DNA of 64,000 nt from Flagellimonas abyssi (GTDB lineage: Bacteria; Bacteroidota; Bacteroidia; Flavobacteriales; Flavobacteriaceae), in contig NZ_JAHZSV010000003.1 of NCBI RefSeq assembly GCF_019457905.1, positions 124,001 to 188,000 of the forward strand, given 5' to 3'. Every line of letters starts with the position of its first letter. Position 1 is the first letter of the stretch. Below, piece after piece: positions 38,578 to 47,521 of this stretch. The notes under the pieces are model-generated. The model was not told where the DNA came from and did no database searches. It saw nothing but the letters and a program-made list of their open reading frames with translations. Made by a program: the position numbers and the translations under genes.

Positions 38578-39930
38578 ATGGCCAGTAGAAATTTTTATAT
38601 ACAACTTATTCTTCGGGTCATTTTTTTGACGCTGTCCGCCATAGGAGTGGCTTTCTCCATGTCCTATAAATGGTATTTTGCCATGGCACTCTTTGTCCTT
38701 ATTTTGGTGGTACAGGTATTTACATTGATTACCTTCATCAACCGTACCAACCGCAAAATCGCCTATTTTTTTGATGCCATTAAAAACGAGGATTTCACCC
38801 TTCGGTTTCCCGAAGGTGTTACCATTGAGTCTTTCAAAGAGCTGAACAAAAGTTTAAACCGTGTAAATGGCCTTATCCAACAGGTACATATGCAACTCCA
38901 GATACGGGAACAATACTATCAAGAAATCTTAAAGCAGGCGAGCATCGGCATCATGACCTATAATGAGAAAGGCCACATCCTGTTTGCCAACCCTACCTTG
39001 GAAAAGTTGTTGGATTACACTCCTTTGAACCATATCAAACAATTAAAGCAGGTTGATGAAAACCTCTACCAGATATTTAAAAACTTCAATCCTTTTGAAC
39101 GCAAGCTCTTCCAATTGTCCAATGAACGGGAACAAATTCAATTGGCGCTCAAGTCCACTCCGTTGATGTTGAACGGTCAGTCCTTGCAATTGGTAGTGGT
39201 ACAAGATATCCATAAAGAGCTTGACGAAAAAGAAACCGAGTCTTGGGTAAGGCTTATTCGCGTGCTGACCCACGAGATTATGAACACCATTACCCCGATT
39301 GCCTCTATATCGGATTCCATTATAAAATATTATAGGAAAGGGGACAAAATCACTCCAATGAAGGAGCTGGAGGAGGTTCAAATTAAAAATACCTTAAAGG
39401 GCCTGGAAGTAATCAAGGAGCAAGGAGGCGACCTGATGGACTTTGTACAATCGTACAGAAGCCTACTGCACGTTCCGGAACCCAACAAGTCATTGGTCAA
39501 GGGAAAGGACCTTCTGGAAAAAATCGACGTACTGATGTCGGCCAGATTGATGGATGGGGAAAGTGAGTTCGCCACCGTTTGCCATCCAGAGGATTTGGAA
39601 TTTTACATTGATGAGAAACAAATCTCCCAGGTACTGATCAATTTGGGAAAAAATGCTTTGCAAGCGGTAGAGACCACAAACGCAGGAAAAGTACAAATGA
39701 TTGCCGGAATTGATGAAAACGGCTCCAAATTCATAGATATTCGTGATAATGGACCCGGTATTCCTCCTGAGGTGATGGACGAGATATTTGTCCCGTTTTT
39801 TACCACAAAAAGTGAAGGGACGGGAATTGGGCTAAGCCTTTCCAAAAGAGTGATGCAACTTCACGGGGGGAGCATCCAAGTACGTTCGGTTCCCGATTCG
39901 GAAACTGTTTTCCGACTTACCTTTGCATAA
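38578..39930 (+). CDS. Membrane sensor histidine kinase (NtrY-like)
   Basis: A 450-aa kinase starting 3 bp after the regulator stop. Two N-terminal membrane helices (about 8-28 and 34-57) have almost no loop between them, so sensing is probably within the membrane or cytoplasm. A HAMP-like linker and a PAS-like segment (YYQEILKQASIGIMTYNEKG, about 115-220) follow. The H-box is LTHEIMNTITPI near residue 240. ATP-binding motifs are NLGKNALQAV (N-box), DNGPGIP (G1), FTTKSEGTGIGLSLS (F/G2). It should phosphorylate the adjacent NtrC-type regulator. Confidence 0.94.
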   Translation: MASRNFYIQLILRVIFLTLSAIGVAFSMSYKWYFAMALFVLILVVQVFTLITFINRTNRKIAYFFDAIKNEDFTLRFPEGVTIESFKELNKSLNRVNGLIQQVHMQLQIREQYYQEILKQASIGIMTYNEKGHILFANPTLEKLLDYTPLNHIKQLKQVDENLYQIFKNFNPFERKLFQLSNEREQIQLALKSTPLMLNGQSLQLVVVQDIHKELDEKETESWVRLIRVLTHEIMNTITPIASISDSIIKYYRKGDKITPMKELEEVQIKNTLKGLEVIKEQGGDLMDFVQSYRSLLHVPEPNKSLVKGKDLLEKIDVLMSARLMDGESEFATVCHPEDLEFYIDEKQISQVLINLGKNALQAVETTNAGKVQMIAGIDENGSKFIDIRDNGPGIPPEVMDEIFVPFFTTKSEGTGIGLSLSKRVMQLHGGSIQVRSVPDSETVFRLTFA

Positions 39931-39937
39931 CCAAATT

Positions 39938-40381
39938 ATGAAAAAAGCACTATTGGAATTTTGTTGGAACTATGTGAACGAACGCTCGGAACGCCTTAAA
40001 AAACAGAGTGAGGAGCTACAGGAATCCTTAGGCTCCGAAACCAAAAGTTCAGCAGGGGACAAACATGAGACGGGTAGGGCCATGGTACAGTTGGAACAGG
40101 AAAAGCTTGGGCAACAATTACAGGAAGTTGATACCACGCGCGGCATTCTCCGTAAAATCAATATTGACGGCATTTCCGAGAAAATACGACTGGGCTCCTT
40201 GGTACAAACCAGTATGGCACATTATTTTTTAGCCATTTCCGCTGGGGCTTTCAATCAAAATAATACGGTTGTGTACTGTATCTCCACAAATGCCCCTATT
40301 GCCAAATTGTTGTTGGGAAAAGAAAAAGGGGAGCGATTTACCTTTAATGGTACAGAACAGGAGATATTGGAGGTAGATTAA
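39938..40381 (+). CDS. GreA/GreB C-terminal-domain-like protein
   Basis: A 147-aa soluble protein; the start is taken at ATG 39938 (MKKALLEFCWNYVNERSERL) because the upstream ATG at 39923 overlaps the kinase gene and adds five residues. The N-terminal half is a charged coiled coil (about 15-75), and the C-terminal half (SLVQTSMAHYFLAISAG... APIAKLLLGKEKGERFTFNG) has the FKBP-like fold of GreA/GreB elongation factors. Homologues in Bacteroidota are often mislabelled 3-oxoacyl-ACP synthase. It may bind RNA polymerase, but the catalytic acidic tip of GreA cannot be assigned. The 3' end overlaps the convergent gene by 4 bp. Confidence 0.6.
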   Translation: MKKALLEFCWNYVNERSERLKKQSEELQESLGSETKSSAGDKHETGRAMVQLEQEKLGQQLQEVDTTRGILRKINIDGISEKIRLGSLVQTSMAHYFLAISAGAFNQNNTVVYCISTNAPIAKLLLGKEKGERFTFNGTEQEILEVD

Positions 40382-40995
40382 GCCTCGTCTTCCACCAATT
40401 CCATATTGGGTTTGTCACGATAAAAAACGATGACAAGAAACAATATCCCAATAATGATGAGGAACACAATTTCAATTCGGGACAATAGCTCGTTCATTCC
40501 CAATGACCTCTTGGAGCGCTGTGTCAATTGTCTCCCTTCGGAAAGTTGCACCTCAGAAAGTTCATCTAGATTTTTACCGATACTGCCCAAAACAGCAATG
40601 ATGTCCTCTTCAGAAGCCTGGTTCTTCAAATGTGCCTTTTCCAAGGTTTTGAGTTCCGCGTAATTTTCGTTTAAACTTGATAATTGCAACGCTTCCTCAC
40701 GGGTCAAATCTGTCTTTTCAAAATCGGCAAGAATGGTTTTTATTTCAGGGTAATAGGGCAGGCCCTTGTCGTCCAACGTATTGTTGGCCAAAAACAATTC
40801 CTTTTTATGGAACAAATTGTTCAGCCTGTAAATATATTCCTGAACTACCAATCGGTCTTCAAAAACGGAATCTACTCCATGTTCCACGGCCGAAAAGTTC
40901 CGGTTGTTCAACCGATTGGACGCAAGAACCAATAAAAATGCCGCAGCCAGCACAAAACCGGCATGAATTCGTTGTCTTAAGGTTCTTTTTGGCAT
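40378..40995 (-). CDS. Membrane protein with four-helix-bundle (MCP-type) sensor domain
   Basis: A 205-aa protein with TM1 at about 11-27 (GFVLAAAFLLVLAS), a helical extracytoplasmic region of about 140 residues and TM2 near 175-193 (IEIVFLIIIGILFLVIVFY). It ends with a short acidic tail. The layout equals the ligand-binding part of a chemoreceptor or kinase without any output domain. It could be a stand-alone sensor for one of the adjacent two-component systems. I recognise the fold type, not a named family. Confidence 0.55.
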   Translation of the reverse strand: MPKRTLRQRIHAGFVLAAAFLLVLASNRLNNRNFSAVEHGVDSVFEDRLVVQEYIYRLNNLFHKKELFLANNTLDDKGLPYYPEIKTILADFEKTDLTREEALQLSSLNENYAELKTLEKAHLKNQASEEDIIAVLGSIGKNLDELSEVQLSEGRQLTQRSKRSLGMNELLSRIEIVFLIIIGILFLVIVFYRDKPNMELVEDEA

Positions 40996-41064
40996 CTTTT
41001 CTTGTTTTTACATGAATTGGATTAAATATAAATAAATGATATTAAATTTTTTACAGTGACGCAA

Positions 41065-41126
41065 ATCCGCCCAGCCATTAGCTAACCATTCTAATTGAGC
41101 AAACCTAATGCTTGAGCCGGGCGGAT
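41065..41126. repeat. Long imperfect inverted repeat
   Basis: ATCCGCCC (41065-41072) pairs with GGGCGGAT (41119-41126), and inside it CATTAG (41076-41081) pairs with CTAATG (41105-41110), giving a bulged hairpin with a 23-base loop. It lies 16 bp after the small secreted protein gene on the minus strand and may end or stabilise its mRNA. No T run directly follows. Confidence 0.45.
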
Positions 41127-41141
41127 ATCATCAATCAACTA

Positions 41142-41501
41142 CTACAGTACATTGAGCTCACCGGACTCGAGAGCATCCTTTAAATCTGCTTTAACCACTG
41201 GGTGACTGTTAAAAAACCTTTTTCCATCCGTTTTTTTGATCTTTACAACAACGGTTCCATCTTTTTTCTCTTTGATGTCGGTCACTACCACTTTGTTCCC
41301 CACTACTCTTTTATAGTTGGCGATCCCTCCTTTTTTAATGATGAAGTTTGCCCTTGGAAAATCAATATGTTGAAATTGAGGTGCATCTGGACGACCAATT
41401 TCCAGGACATCACCAACCTTGATCTCTTGTGGGTTTGCACTTTGTGCATTGATATTTGTGGTCGCTACCACGAACAGAATTGCTAAAACTATAATTCTCA
41501 T
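41142..41501 (-). CDS. Small secreted conserved hypothetical protein
   Basis: A 119-aa product with a clear signal peptide (MRIIVLAILFVVATTNINAQ) and a mature part of about 98 residues rich in Lys and Val strands (VGDVLEIGRPDAPQFQHIDF, then FIIKKGGIANYKRVVGNKVV). Similar flavobacterial proteins exist and are sometimes mislabelled dihydroorotase; this protein is far too short for that. Probably periplasmic with a small beta-barrel or SH3-like fold. Function unknown. Confidence 0.7.
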   Translation of the reverse strand: MRIIVLAILFVVATTNINAQSANPQEIKVGDVLEIGRPDAPQFQHIDFPRANFIIKKGGIANYKRVVGNKVVVTDIKEKKDGTVVVKIKKTDGKRFFNSHPVVKADLKDALESGELNVL

Positions 41502-41535
41502 AACTATTTAATATTTAGGGTTTATAATTGTTTTC

Positions 41536-41958
41536 TTAAAAGTCAAAACTGGACAATAATTGGTGTGACTGTTCTACACCGACTATCTTGAAGGATTGTA
41601 CATCTGTGGGAAAACCAAACTGTATTTGATCCCCCACCGCAAGTCCTACCAAGCTCGCCCCAAAAGTGCTCACCACGGAGACCTTGCCTTTCTTAAGGTC
41701 TCCCCGTGTAGAGGGAACCAACTGAAACGTTTGTTGGGCCCCTGGTGCAAATTCCACCGTGACCTTTGAGTTCAAACGAACCACATCGTCCGGCATGTCC
41801 GACTCATCCTCTACCAAAGCCCCGTCTATTCTCTCGCCCAACTGTTCCAAGGCATCCTTATGGGCATAATCCTCATAATACCTATGGAAGTTCAGTATTC
41901 TTTTAAGCGTTAGATAATCCTTTTTCTCCATGATCAGGCTTCCGTATTTCATTTTCAT
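41536..41958 (-). CDS. GreA/GreB family protein, C-terminal-domain type (Rnk-like)
   Basis: A 140-aa protein. The N-terminus MKMKYGSLIMEKKDYLTLKRI and the C-terminal FKBP-like region (RLNSKVTVEFAPGAQQTFQLV, then GASLVGLAVGDQIQFGFP) match the Rnk/GreA-B C-terminal group that binds RNA polymerase. The second ATG (41952) is an equally good start. It lies upstream of a second NtrC-type regulator/kinase pair transcribed in the same direction, about 200 bp away, but is probably a separate unit because a large palindrome lies between. Confidence 0.75.
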   Translation of the reverse strand: MKMKYGSLIMEKKDYLTLKRILNFHRYYEDYAHKDALEQLGERIDGALVEDESDMPDDVVRLNSKVTVEFAPGAQQTFQLVPSTRGDLKKGKVSVVSTFGASLVGLAVGDQIQFGFPTDVQSFKIVGVEQSHQLLSSFDF

Positions 41959-42050
41959 TTCTTAACGGACGGGATACCAAAAAAATAGCATCCCAGCATT
42001 TTGCACAGTAAAGGGCAAAGCCTGTGCCATTTGGATATGTTATGAGTGGA

Positions 42051-42093
42051 TTTTATTAATAATTAATTGATAATCAATTTATTATTAATAAAA
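42051..42093. repeat. 43-bp AT-rich quasi-palindrome
   Basis: Twelve-base arms TTTTATTAATAA and TTATTAATAAAA are perfect complements. The 19-base centre is itself nearly palindromic around ATTGATAATCAAT. It lies between the GreA-like gene and the NtrC-type regulator, so it may be an operator, a cruciform, or a transcript-end hairpin; no G/C is present in the arms. Confidence 0.6.
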
Positions 42094-42159
42094 TCATATT
42101 AAACAAAAGAAGTCGGTGGCGGGTAATTTTTACCCGGCCGGGGCAGAATGCCCCATCGG

Positions 42160-43485
42160 TTATTTGAGTTTTTCGCGAAGTGTTTTTCGGTTGATCCCTA
42201 AAATTTCGGCGGCCTTGGTCTTGTTGCCTTGAACGGATAGAAGAACTTCCTGAATATATTCCCTTTCTTTTTCCTGAAGCGTTATGTATCCTTTCTCCGG
42301 AAAGTCGATTTTATACTTTAATTCATTGGGAAGGTGTTCCAACGTGATTTTGCCATCGCACATAATCACGGCGCGCTGCACCACATTCTCAAGTTCCCGG
42401 ATATTGCCAGGCCATGAATATCTCTTTAGGACTTCAAGGGCACCATCGTCTATACGGACAAATCGGTCCTTGTACTCAATGCCATATTTCTCCATAAATT
42501 TATCGACCAACAAGGCAATGTCCGAAGTACGTTCCCTCAGTGGTGGCACCTCCACAGTGACAACGGAAAGACGGTAGAACAGGTCTTCGCGAAAGGTTTT
42601 CTTTTGAATAAGCTCATTCAAATCGCTATTGGTTGCAGCAATGACCCGAACATCCAATTTTTCAGGTTTTTGCGAACCGATCTTGGTCACCTCCTTTTCT
42701 TGAAGCACCCTCAATAATCGATTTTGAACCGGTAGGCTGGCATTTCCAATTTCATCCAAAAAAATAGTGCCCTTGTGCGCCGCCTGGAAAAATCCATTAC
42801 GGTTTTCGTTCGCGCCCGTAAAAGCACCTTTGGTGTATCCGAAAAGTTCGGCTTCCAACAAATTCTCGGGTATGGCCCCACAGTTCACAGCTATAAAAGG
42901 TGCCCGTGCGAATTTGCCCGAATAATGGATGGCCCGTGCCACTAGTTCTTTTCCCGTGCCGCTTTCTCCACGTACCAAAACCGTGGCGTGGTTGTCCCTT
43001 ACCCGATCTATGATCTCGGTAACTTTTTGGAACGCTTCGGAAGTCCCGATCATATCGGCATATCCATTGCTAGGGATGGGGTTTACCGTTGGTGTTTTAA
43101 AGGTTTCCTTTGCTTCCTTATGCGCCAAGGCTTTTTTTACGGCCATTTCGAGTTCGGCCTTTGTAAAAGGTTTGGTCAAATAATCGGTCGCACCATGTTC
43201 GATTACGCTGGAGGCATCTTCAACGGAAGGAAAACCGGTCACCACCAACTTCGGCATATTTGGAAAATGTTCGGCCACATATTTCACCAATTGCAGCCCA
43301 TCAATATCAGGCATATTAATATCGGTCACCAACAGGTCTATTTCAGTATCCTTTAAAATGTATAATGCCTCCTTTACCGAAATGGCCTTGTACGTGTGAT
43401 AGTCCATCGATTTTAAATGCCGTTGTAGCAGCTCCAAAATATCGATGTCGTCATCAACCAGCAATATGTTCTCCTTTTTCAACAA
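42160..43485 (-). CDS. NtrC-type sigma-54-dependent response regulator (second system)
   Basis: A 441-aa regulator with receiver (LLVDDDIDI, phospho-Asp in LLVTDINMPD, YLTKPF), AAA+ domain with Walker A GESGTGKE and a canonical GAFTGA sigma-54 loop, LFREDLFYRLS-type sensor (FREDLFYRL) and SWPGNIRELEN. The Fis-type helix-turn-helix is at the end (GNKTKAAEILGINRKTLREKL). It follows its kinase by 5 bp. The intact GAFTGA contrasts with the altered loop of the regulator at 37216. Targets are unknown. Confidence 0.94.
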   Translation of the reverse strand: MLKKENILLVDDDIDILELLQRHLKSMDYHTYKAISVKEALYILKDTEIDLLVTDINMPDIDGLQLVKYVAEHFPNMPKLVVTGFPSVEDASSVIEHGATDYLTKPFTKAELEMAVKKALAHKEAKETFKTPTVNPIPSNGYADMIGTSEAFQKVTEIIDRVRDNHATVLVRGESGTGKELVARAIHYSGKFARAPFIAVNCGAIPENLLEAELFGYTKGAFTGANENRNGFFQAAHKGTIFLDEIGNASLPVQNRLLRVLQEKEVTKIGSQKPEKLDVRVIAATNSDLNELIQKKTFREDLFYRLSVVTVEVPPLRERTSDIALLVDKFMEKYGIEYKDRFVRIDDGALEVLKRYSWPGNIRELENVVQRAVIMCDGKITLEHLPNELKYKIDFPEKGYITLQEKEREYIQEVLLSVQGNKTKAAEILGINRKTLREKLK

Positions 43486-43490
43486 GGCGC

Positions 43491-44582
43491 TTACTTTTTT
43501 GGGAATTTTAATGTAAAGATAGTTCCTGTTGGGGTATTTGGCCTAACCGCGATACTCCCTTGGTGACTCTGTACAATGCCGTGCACTACACTAAGTCCCA
43601 ATCCCGATCCCTCGCCCACGGGTTTGGTAGTAAAAAAGGGGTCAAAAATATGTGCTTTGGATACTTCCGGTATGCCAGGGCCTTGGTCGGCAATTTTTAA
43701 AATGACATTGTCTTTTTCAATCGCCAGAGCGACTGAAATGGTACTTTTTGGCGGCGCAAAATAGATGGCGTTCACAATAAGATTGAAGACCACTTGGGTC
43801 AGCTGGATTTTATCGATACGAAGTTCGATGGTGTCCTGGGAATGTTGAAATTCGCAAGCAACCTCATTTTGGCGCAACGTGGTCCGTAGCATGTTGATGG
43901 CTTCCTCTATTACCTCTACCACATTGATGACTTCCCGTGTTTCGGGCATTTCGCAGGCAAAGAACATCAGCTTTTTGACCACTTCGCGAGAAAATATGGT
44001 GTTGGTGATGATCTTGTCCAAATCTTTGGACGCTTGTGGGTCATTGCTGACGCGCTCCTTCAACAACTCGGTGAAACCAAGAATATTGGCAAGTGGCGTA
44101 TTGAGCTCATGGGCGATTCCGGCTGTAATCTCTCCCAGGATCCGCAGCCGATCGGATTGTTCCACTTGTCGGCGTATATGCTCTTCCTTTTCCTTGATTT
44201 CCTTCCGCTCCAACAGATTGCCCACTTTTAGGCACACATTGTCCAACAGTTGCTGTTCTTCCTCCAAAAAATCCTTGAGTTGGTACTTGGGGGAGGGATA
44301 CCCCACTTTGATTTCACCCCTCGGTTTATTGAACACGGTGATGAACGACTCCAAAAACACGTAGTCTTCTCCTTTCTCCTCCGTCTTTATAAAATAATCA
44401 GAGTTGGATAAGAGCACATAAGTATCCTCATTAAACTGCCAAGCACGCTGCAAACACTGTACAATTCCGAGCAATGCGGTTTCCATATCATCGTAATCAC
44501 AATTAACAATGAGGGAAGTTACCTCGTACAAACAGGTAAGTTCCTTGATACGTTCCTTTAGTTTTTGTTCGGCAGTGAGCAT
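43491..44582 (-). CDS. Cytoplasmic sensor histidine kinase
   Basis: A 363-aa kinase without membrane segments. The N-terminal 130 residues (LTCLYEVTSLIVNCDYDD...) resemble a GAF-like sensor followed by a coiled coil (LLERKEIKEKEEHIRRQVEQ). The H-box is ITAGIAHELNTPLANILG near residue 155. ATP-site motifs are NLIVNAIYFA, DQGPGIP, FFTTKPVGEGSGLGLS. A strong ribosome site, AAAGGAGG, is 6 bp before the ATG, unusual in Bacteroidota. It pairs with the regulator directly downstream and senses a cytoplasmic signal. Confidence 0.93.
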   Translation of the reverse strand: MLTAEQKLKERIKELTCLYEVTSLIVNCDYDDMETALLGIVQCLQRAWQFNEDTYVLLSNSDYFIKTEEKGEDYVFLESFITVFNKPRGEIKVGYPSPKYQLKDFLEEEQQLLDNVCLKVGNLLERKEIKEKEEHIRRQVEQSDRLRILGEITAGIAHELNTPLANILGFTELLKERVSNDPQASKDLDKIITNTIFSREVVKKLMFFACEMPETREVINVVEVIEEAINMLRTTLRQNEVACEFQHSQDTIELRIDKIQLTQVVFNLIVNAIYFAPPKSTISVALAIEKDNVILKIADQGPGIPEVSKAHIFDPFFTTKPVGEGSGLGLSVVHGIVQSHQGSIAVRPNTPTGTIFTLKFPKK

Positions 44583-44800
44583 ATTTTCCTCCTTTGTGCC
44601 AAATTAGTGAATTCTTGAAAGCATATGGCCCAGGTATAAAAAAGTTAGTACAATCTGACTCCTATTATTTCCTAATTTATTCCCAAAACCACTCGCAATC
44701 AAATCCTTATTGCTAACTTAAGAACCGTTCAGCTACAAATTCCCCCTACTTGATGATTATAAAAACCATCCTCCTCCAAAAGGATGGAAAATTTGTTCCT

Positions 44801-45982
44801 ATGAAATTAAAGATTGTATTCTTCTGCATCCTGTCCCATCACTTTTCCTTTTCACAAAGCCCTGAACAGGATACCAAAATTTTGGAAAAAAGCCTTGAGC
44901 GAATGATGGAGCTCCAGAGCGTTGCCTATGATTCACAAAAGGAAGCGGAAGAGAGCAATGTAACCTACCTCACACATGAGGATTTTATTTATTTTGATTT
45001 GAAATCAGGGTCTCTTTTAAAAACACCAAGGTATTATTTGGGAAATGATGAGGATAAATTATTGTACGATGGCAAAAGACAGCTACTAAGCTCTAAAAAG
45101 AAAAAGCTTGTTATGGTCAACGAAAAACCCCTTGTCAACAATCCGCTTTTATTAACGTTTGTACCTATAAGGAACTTTTTGGCAGAGGTGTTGACAAACT
45201 ATTCCACTACCGTGGAGCTCATTGAAAACAAGGTTTCAAACGATGATTATGAATTTAAAATAACCATACACAATGGTTGGTTTGATTGGGAAAGGCGAAA
45301 AATAACACAGAAGGAGGGTTATGAGGACAGCAATTATGTTTTACACATATATAAGGACAATCTGTTGCCCAAACGAATGAAAATGGAAAATGGAAGCACA
45401 GGCCATATTGCCCGGACGTTTTATAATTATAGATTTGATTATGTAAAGTCAAAGGAGTTCTGGGAAGGCAATGAACTACCTGATTACAAACGCGTTTCAT
45501 TAGAGGAGTTTTTCCAAACTCCCGACAATGACAAAGGCGATAATGAGAATTCTGCCAATACAGCCGCAGTAAAAAACCTTGAACTACCGGATATGGCCAG
45601 TGATGATCTGATTAAGCCCTTTGGCTTTAAGGGCCAGGTCGTTATGTTAGAGTTTTGGTTTAGGAATTGCGGGCCATGTATCAAGGCCGTTCCATCCATC
45701 AATATGTTCCATATGAAGTATGGGAATAAAGGATTAAAGATATTCGGCGTCGAGTTCAGAGAGCAAGAAGCATCTCTCCACTCACTTAAAACTTATAAAA
45801 CAAAAATCAATATGCTTTATCCAAGTTTGTACATGGGTGGTCCGTTAGCTAAATCTTTAAATGTTCAGGCAGGACCGACGATTGTAATTATTGACAAAAA
45901 GGGGGGAGTAATTTATAACGAGGCAGGTTATAATGAAAAAAAGGTTTCCAGTGTTTTAAGCAAATCATTAAATCTAGAGTAA
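44801..45982 (+). CDS. Secreted TlpA-like thioredoxin-domain protein
   Basis: The start is placed at ATG 44801 (MKLKIVFFCILSHHFSFSQ, a signal peptide); an in-frame ATG at 44750 would put 17 polar residues before it. The 393-aa product has an unrecognised N-terminal domain of about 250 residues and a C-terminal thioredoxin fold with the redox motif NCGPC (Cys290, Cys293) and a cis-Pro in AGPTIVIID. Such TlpA-like proteins reduce or shuffle disulfides in the periplasm. It is monocistronic by position, and about 4 kb from the cysteine-peptide locus, where it could be a partner. Confidence 0.82.
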   Translation: MKLKIVFFCILSHHFSFSQSPEQDTKILEKSLERMMELQSVAYDSQKEAEESNVTYLTHEDFIYFDLKSGSLLKTPRYYLGNDEDKLLYDGKRQLLSSKKKKLVMVNEKPLVNNPLLLTFVPIRNFLAEVLTNYSTTVELIENKVSNDDYEFKITIHNGWFDWERRKITQKEGYEDSNYVLHIYKDNLLPKRMKMENGSTGHIARTFYNYRFDYVKSKEFWEGNELPDYKRVSLEEFFQTPDNDKGDNENSANTAAVKNLELPDMASDDLIKPFGFKGQVVMLEFWFRNCGPCIKAVPSINMFHMKYGNKGLKIFGVEFREQEASLHSLKTYKTKINMLYPSLYMGGPLAKSLNVQAGPTIVIIDKKGGVIYNEAGYNEKKVSSVLSKSLNLE

Positions 45983-46035
45983 CATGTGATTTACGCAATT
46001 ACGGATGTAATCCCCTTTTGTATTGCCGCATACGA

Positions 46036-46069
46036 AAAAACCCTTCCAATTCTATGACTTGGAAGGGTT
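46036..46069 (-). terminator. Rho-independent terminator of the esterase gene
   Basis: AACCCTTCCAA pairs with TTGGAAGGGTT; read on the minus strand it runs into six T. It lies about 37 bp after the esterase stop, and the + strand copy may also stop the TlpA-like transcript. Confidence 0.82.
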
Positions 46070-46105
46070 CTAAATTTTTAAAGATTCTTTTCGGTGTGAA
46101 TCGAT

Positions 46106-47314
46106 TTATTTAAACAACATCGGTGCGAATTCCGATAGGTAGATTCTCCAGTTGGACCATGTATGTCCGCCGGTACTTTCACGATAGGTGTAGTCAAAAT
46201 CGTGTTTGTCCAGCTCATTTCGCATATCCACGACACTTTGGTACAAGAAATCATCCGTACCACATGCAATCCAATACAGCTCAGGGTCAGCAGCTTTTAA
46301 AGCTTCAATCTGTTCTCCTCTTTTAGAATGATCGACCTCGATTCCAAAACGACTCAAATCAGCAAAGCCCATGCTCATGACACCAATGTAATCGAACAGC
46401 TCAGGGTTTTCAAAAGTGGTGTTCATGGTCTGTAATCCGCCCATACTCAATCCCGTCAAAGCACGGTTCTCTTTGTTGGGCTTTACTTTATAGTGTGATT
46501 CTATATAAGGGATCACATCGTTGACCAAGCTTTTTTCGAACATCATATTGGCCATACCTCCTGCGGGTTGCGTTGAAGGTTCCAACTTAGGACTTACCGT
46601 CAAAGCCGCGGCCTGGTCCGGGTTGCCATTGGTCATCACTACGATCATAGGTTTGGCTTTTCCTGAGTTGATCAAATTGTCCAAGATATGGTTGGCAACC
46701 CCAAGGGTTGGCCATGCCTCTTCGTCTCCACCTCCACCGTGCAATAGGTACAGAACAGGGTAGTTCTCGTTGCTGTCGGCATACCCCGGTGGTGTGTACA
46801 CATACATTCTACGGGTTAGATCCAAGGTCGGGGACTCGTACCAAACTTGGTGAACTGTGCCTTTGGACCCTGTTTTGACCCAATAAAGTTCGGAGGCTTT
46901 CCCAGGAATGTACAACACGTTTTCTGTTCGGAATGTGCCGTCACGGGCAACCATCAAATTGGCGGTATCCAACGTATTGACGTCATCTACGACAAAAGTG
47001 TAGCCATAAAGTTCTGGCTCCAACGGTCCGACCGTGGTGGACCAGACACCGTTTTCACCTTTGGTCAGCGCTACGGTCTTTCGGGTCATGGCCATTCCCT
47101 CGCCTACCATTGGCATCCAATTGCCGGATAAGACCACCTTTTCCGCCTTGGGCGCCTTAATTCTAAACGTTACCGTGTTGTCATCGGCAAGTTCAGGAGA
47201 GACCAGTCGCTCCATGGAACCTACTTCTTGACCGATGGCCGCCAAGGGCAGGGCCAAGATTACCAACATCAATTGAATGTGGAACCTACTTAGCTTGTTT
47301 ACTGTTTTTTTCAT
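46106..47314 (-). CDS. Secreted CE1-type esterase (enterochelin-esterase/feruloyl-esterase-like)
   Basis: A 402-aa exported protein with signal peptide (SRFHIQLMLVILALPLAAIG). Residues about 40-130 form an E-set immunoglobulin-like domain (VTFRIKAPKAEKVVLSGNWM), and the rest is an alpha/beta hydrolase of the Esterase_D/CE1 family. It has LYLLHGGGGDEEAW for the oxyanion region, nucleophile Ser in GLSMGGLQ near residue 287, and catalytic His in GGHTWSNWR near 386. Relatives remove acetyl or feruloyl groups from plant polysaccharides. A palindromic candidate operator lies 122 bp upstream. Confidence 0.88.
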   Translation of the reverse strand: MKKTVNKLSRFHIQLMLVILALPLAAIGQEVGSMERLVSPELADDNTVTFRIKAPKAEKVVLSGNWMPMVGEGMAMTRKTVALTKGENGVWSTTVGPLEPELYGYTFVVDDVNTLDTANLMVARDGTFRTENVLYIPGKASELYWVKTGSKGTVHQVWYESPTLDLTRRMYVYTPPGYADSNENYPVLYLLHGGGGDEEAWPTLGVANHILDNLINSGKAKPMIVVMTNGNPDQAAALTVSPKLEPSTQPAGGMANMMFEKSLVNDVIPYIESHYKVKPNKENRALTGLSMGGLQTMNTTFENPELFDYIGVMSMGFADLSRFGIEVDHSKRGEQIEALKAADPELYWIACGTDDFLYQSVVDMRNELDKHDFDYTYRESTGGHTWSNWRIYLSEFAPMLFK

Positions 47315-47435
47315 ACTGTTTAGTTGTTGTTTATGTGTTATTGTTAGTGGGTTGATTTTTACTTACATCCGTTACGGTCAGCCTAGTAAAAATCAAATCA
47401 TCCCTGTGAATGATATCACTAAGATATGGTATTTT

Positions 47436-47460
47436 TTATTGTAACATTCTGTTACAATAA
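47436..47460. promoter_or_regulatory. Palindromic candidate operator upstream of the esterase gene
   Basis: TTATTGTAAC and GTTACAATAA are perfect 10-bp arms around ATTCT. It sits 122 bp before the esterase start, near the expected promoter, with no T run on its 3' side for either strand, so it is more likely a protein-binding site than a terminator. Confidence 0.45.
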
Positions 47461-47521
47461 AGGTTTGGGATAAAAAAATGAAGCTATTTCTGAAGGGGGG
47501 CTGGAATTACTTTAAAAGCCA

